Of a stretch of DNA of 64,000 bases, positions 63,340 to 64,000 are shown one piece after another. Origin of the DNA: Ezakiella coagulans. Lineage in GTDB: Bacteria; Bacillota; Clostridia; Tissierellales; Peptoniphilaceae. The stretch spans positions 1 through 64,000 of the forward strand of contig NZ_QEKV01000001.1 of assembly GCF_003096635.1 (NCBI RefSeq), given 5' to 3'. The translations under genes and the position numbers were made by a program. The notes beneath the pieces are model-generated. The model was not told the origin of the DNA. It saw only the letters and a list, made by a program, of their open reading frames with translations, and did no database searches. The stretch's first letter is position 1, and each line of letters starts with the position of its first letter.

Positions 63340-63850
63340 ATAGGGTTTATTTGCGAAGAATGGGGTGATACTTGAATTAGGTTTTGGTTAGATATTTTAT
63401 AAGCACAGCGTTGTTGATAAAAATTCATATTCCATGTACAAAAAAATGGGCGGCGCAATATAATGCGCCGTTACGTTCTGTGAAGCACACAATGATTGGT
63501 GGAATTATAAATTGTAAAAATTCAGACGCAATAAATATTGCAATGTTAATGCGAACATACGGATGTGTTATGTTTATATATGAGACGACAGAATTTGTAG
63601 CGTCGCATTATATTGCGACGCATGAGATATGGATAAACAAACGCGTATAAACAATTTAAAAATATAATTAAATAAACGCCGCCCGTAGCGGCGACCAGTT
63701 TTTTTATCCATCGAGCAGAAATCTTTGATTTCGTCGTGAGATGAGATAAAAAGGTGTATCGCCGCCTAAAGGGAGAATGTGTGGCCATATTTCGAAAAAC
63801 ACACAATGATATATTAAATTATAAAACAAATCATCCCCCCAAAAAAACCG
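63340..63850. repeat. Gene-free region with inverted copies of modules A and B
   Basis: Module A (63395-63490; CAGCGTTGTTGATAA, hairpin GGCGCA/TGCGCC, CGTTACG) is an inverted copy of 48465-48555. Module B (63683-63770; GCGACCAGTTTTTTTATCC ... GGTGTATCGCCGCC) is an inverted copy of 48630-48716 and 48943-49020. Between them is a separate perfect hairpin GCGTCGCA/TGCGACGC (about 63600-63625). No gene is credible; the ORFs are translations of the repeats. Confidence 0.7.
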
Positions 63851-63856
63851 CAACAA

Positions 63857-63880
63857 AAAAAGCACCCTTTCGAGTGCTTT
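63857..63880 (-). terminator. Terminator of the gene running off the window end
   Basis: Minus-strand stem AGCACTC/GGGTGCT with GAAA-type loop and TTTTTTT. Confidence 0.7.
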
Positions 63881-63886
63881 ATTTTT

Positions 63887-64000
63887 TTACCAACCTGTGT
63901 AAGGTTTTACATATGTTCCGTTCGAATATTTCGATGTGGACCATCCGCCTGATGTTTGGAATGCTCTCCAAATTCTCGTTCTGCTGTTTGGAACTTGTGA
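63887..64000 (-). CDS. Partial CDS at the window edge (C-terminus)
   Basis: Only the last 37 codons are seen on the minus strand: SQVPNSRTRIWRAFQ, then SGGWSTSKYSNGTYVK and PYTGW-stop. The aromatic/Gly/Ser/Tyr-rich end suggests an extracellular SH3-like or repeat domain. Codons look real, and a terminator follows the stop. The rest of the gene lies beyond 64000. Confidence 0.6.
   Translation of the reverse strand, partial: SQVPNSRTRIWRAFQTSGGWSTSKYSNGTYVKPYTGW

Overview
The window looks like a low-GC, AT-rich Bacillota chromosome using the standard code (TGA, TAA and TAG all end genes). Rex, a double-cubane-type 2-hydroxyacyl-CoA dehydratase homologue, CcdA/TlpA and glutaredoxin fit an anaerobic or microaerophilic lifestyle. 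My best guess is a Tissierellia/Peptoniphilaceae-type anaerobe; this is inferred from gene style, since no 16S or marker tree is available here.

Layout. 0.3-5.1 kb holds ordinary genes: a G5/3D-domain cell-wall protein, a large YcdB-like secreted protein and guaA. 5.2-18.2 kb is an AT-rich accessory region. It carries an AIPR-type anti-phage gene, two GNAT acetyltransferases, a copY-copB copper operon, a MerR regulator and much debris: two KilA-N pseudogenes, a mobC fragment, an IS256 deletion derivative, a fused XRE/OLD remnant, and at least four copies of a short repeat ending in a terminator. 18.5-26.2 kb is a type II-A CRISPR-Cas locus: divergent tracrRNA, cas9, cas1, a cas2 broken by one in-frame stop, csn2, and an array of 22 repeats and 21 spacers. 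26.7-31.8 kb has two regulator/peptidase pairs (XRE + HExxH protein, XRE + ImmA/IrrE), a flavin-type oxidase-fold protein, a ZIP transporter and the double-cubane reductase. 31.9-44.2 kb is a complete type I-E CRISPR-Cas system (cas3, cas8e, cse2, cas7e, cas5e, cas6e, cas1e, and cas2e fused to a DEDDh exonuclease) with 47 repeats and 46 spacers.

44.3-64 kb is mostly housekeeping: a radical-SAM/partner DNA-metabolism pair, a PIN-like protein, an OGG-type glycosylase, rex, an ABC-F ATPase, ccdA-tlpA, tRNA-Val, a C39-like lipoprotein, glutaredoxin, TPM and LemA proteins, a 6S-like RNA, tRNA-Pro, a four-gene surface-polymer O-acylation cluster (SGNH, DUF4358, MBOAT, DHHW), and rplJ-rplL behind an L10 leader. 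Two gene-free stretches (47.8-49.6 and 63.3-63.9 kb) are filled with hairpin-rich repeats, parts of which are shared between them in inverted orientation.

The defence genes form a loose island. AIPR and OLD-type debris lie upstream. The II-A locus probably still interferes but may be unable to acquire spacers because of the cas2 stop. The I-E locus looks fully intact. The most notable items are the cas2 nonsense codon, a pair of II-A spacers that differ only at third codon positions, the Cas2e-exonuclease fusion, the repeated WDxDGTKN/terminator element, and the modular intergenic repeats.
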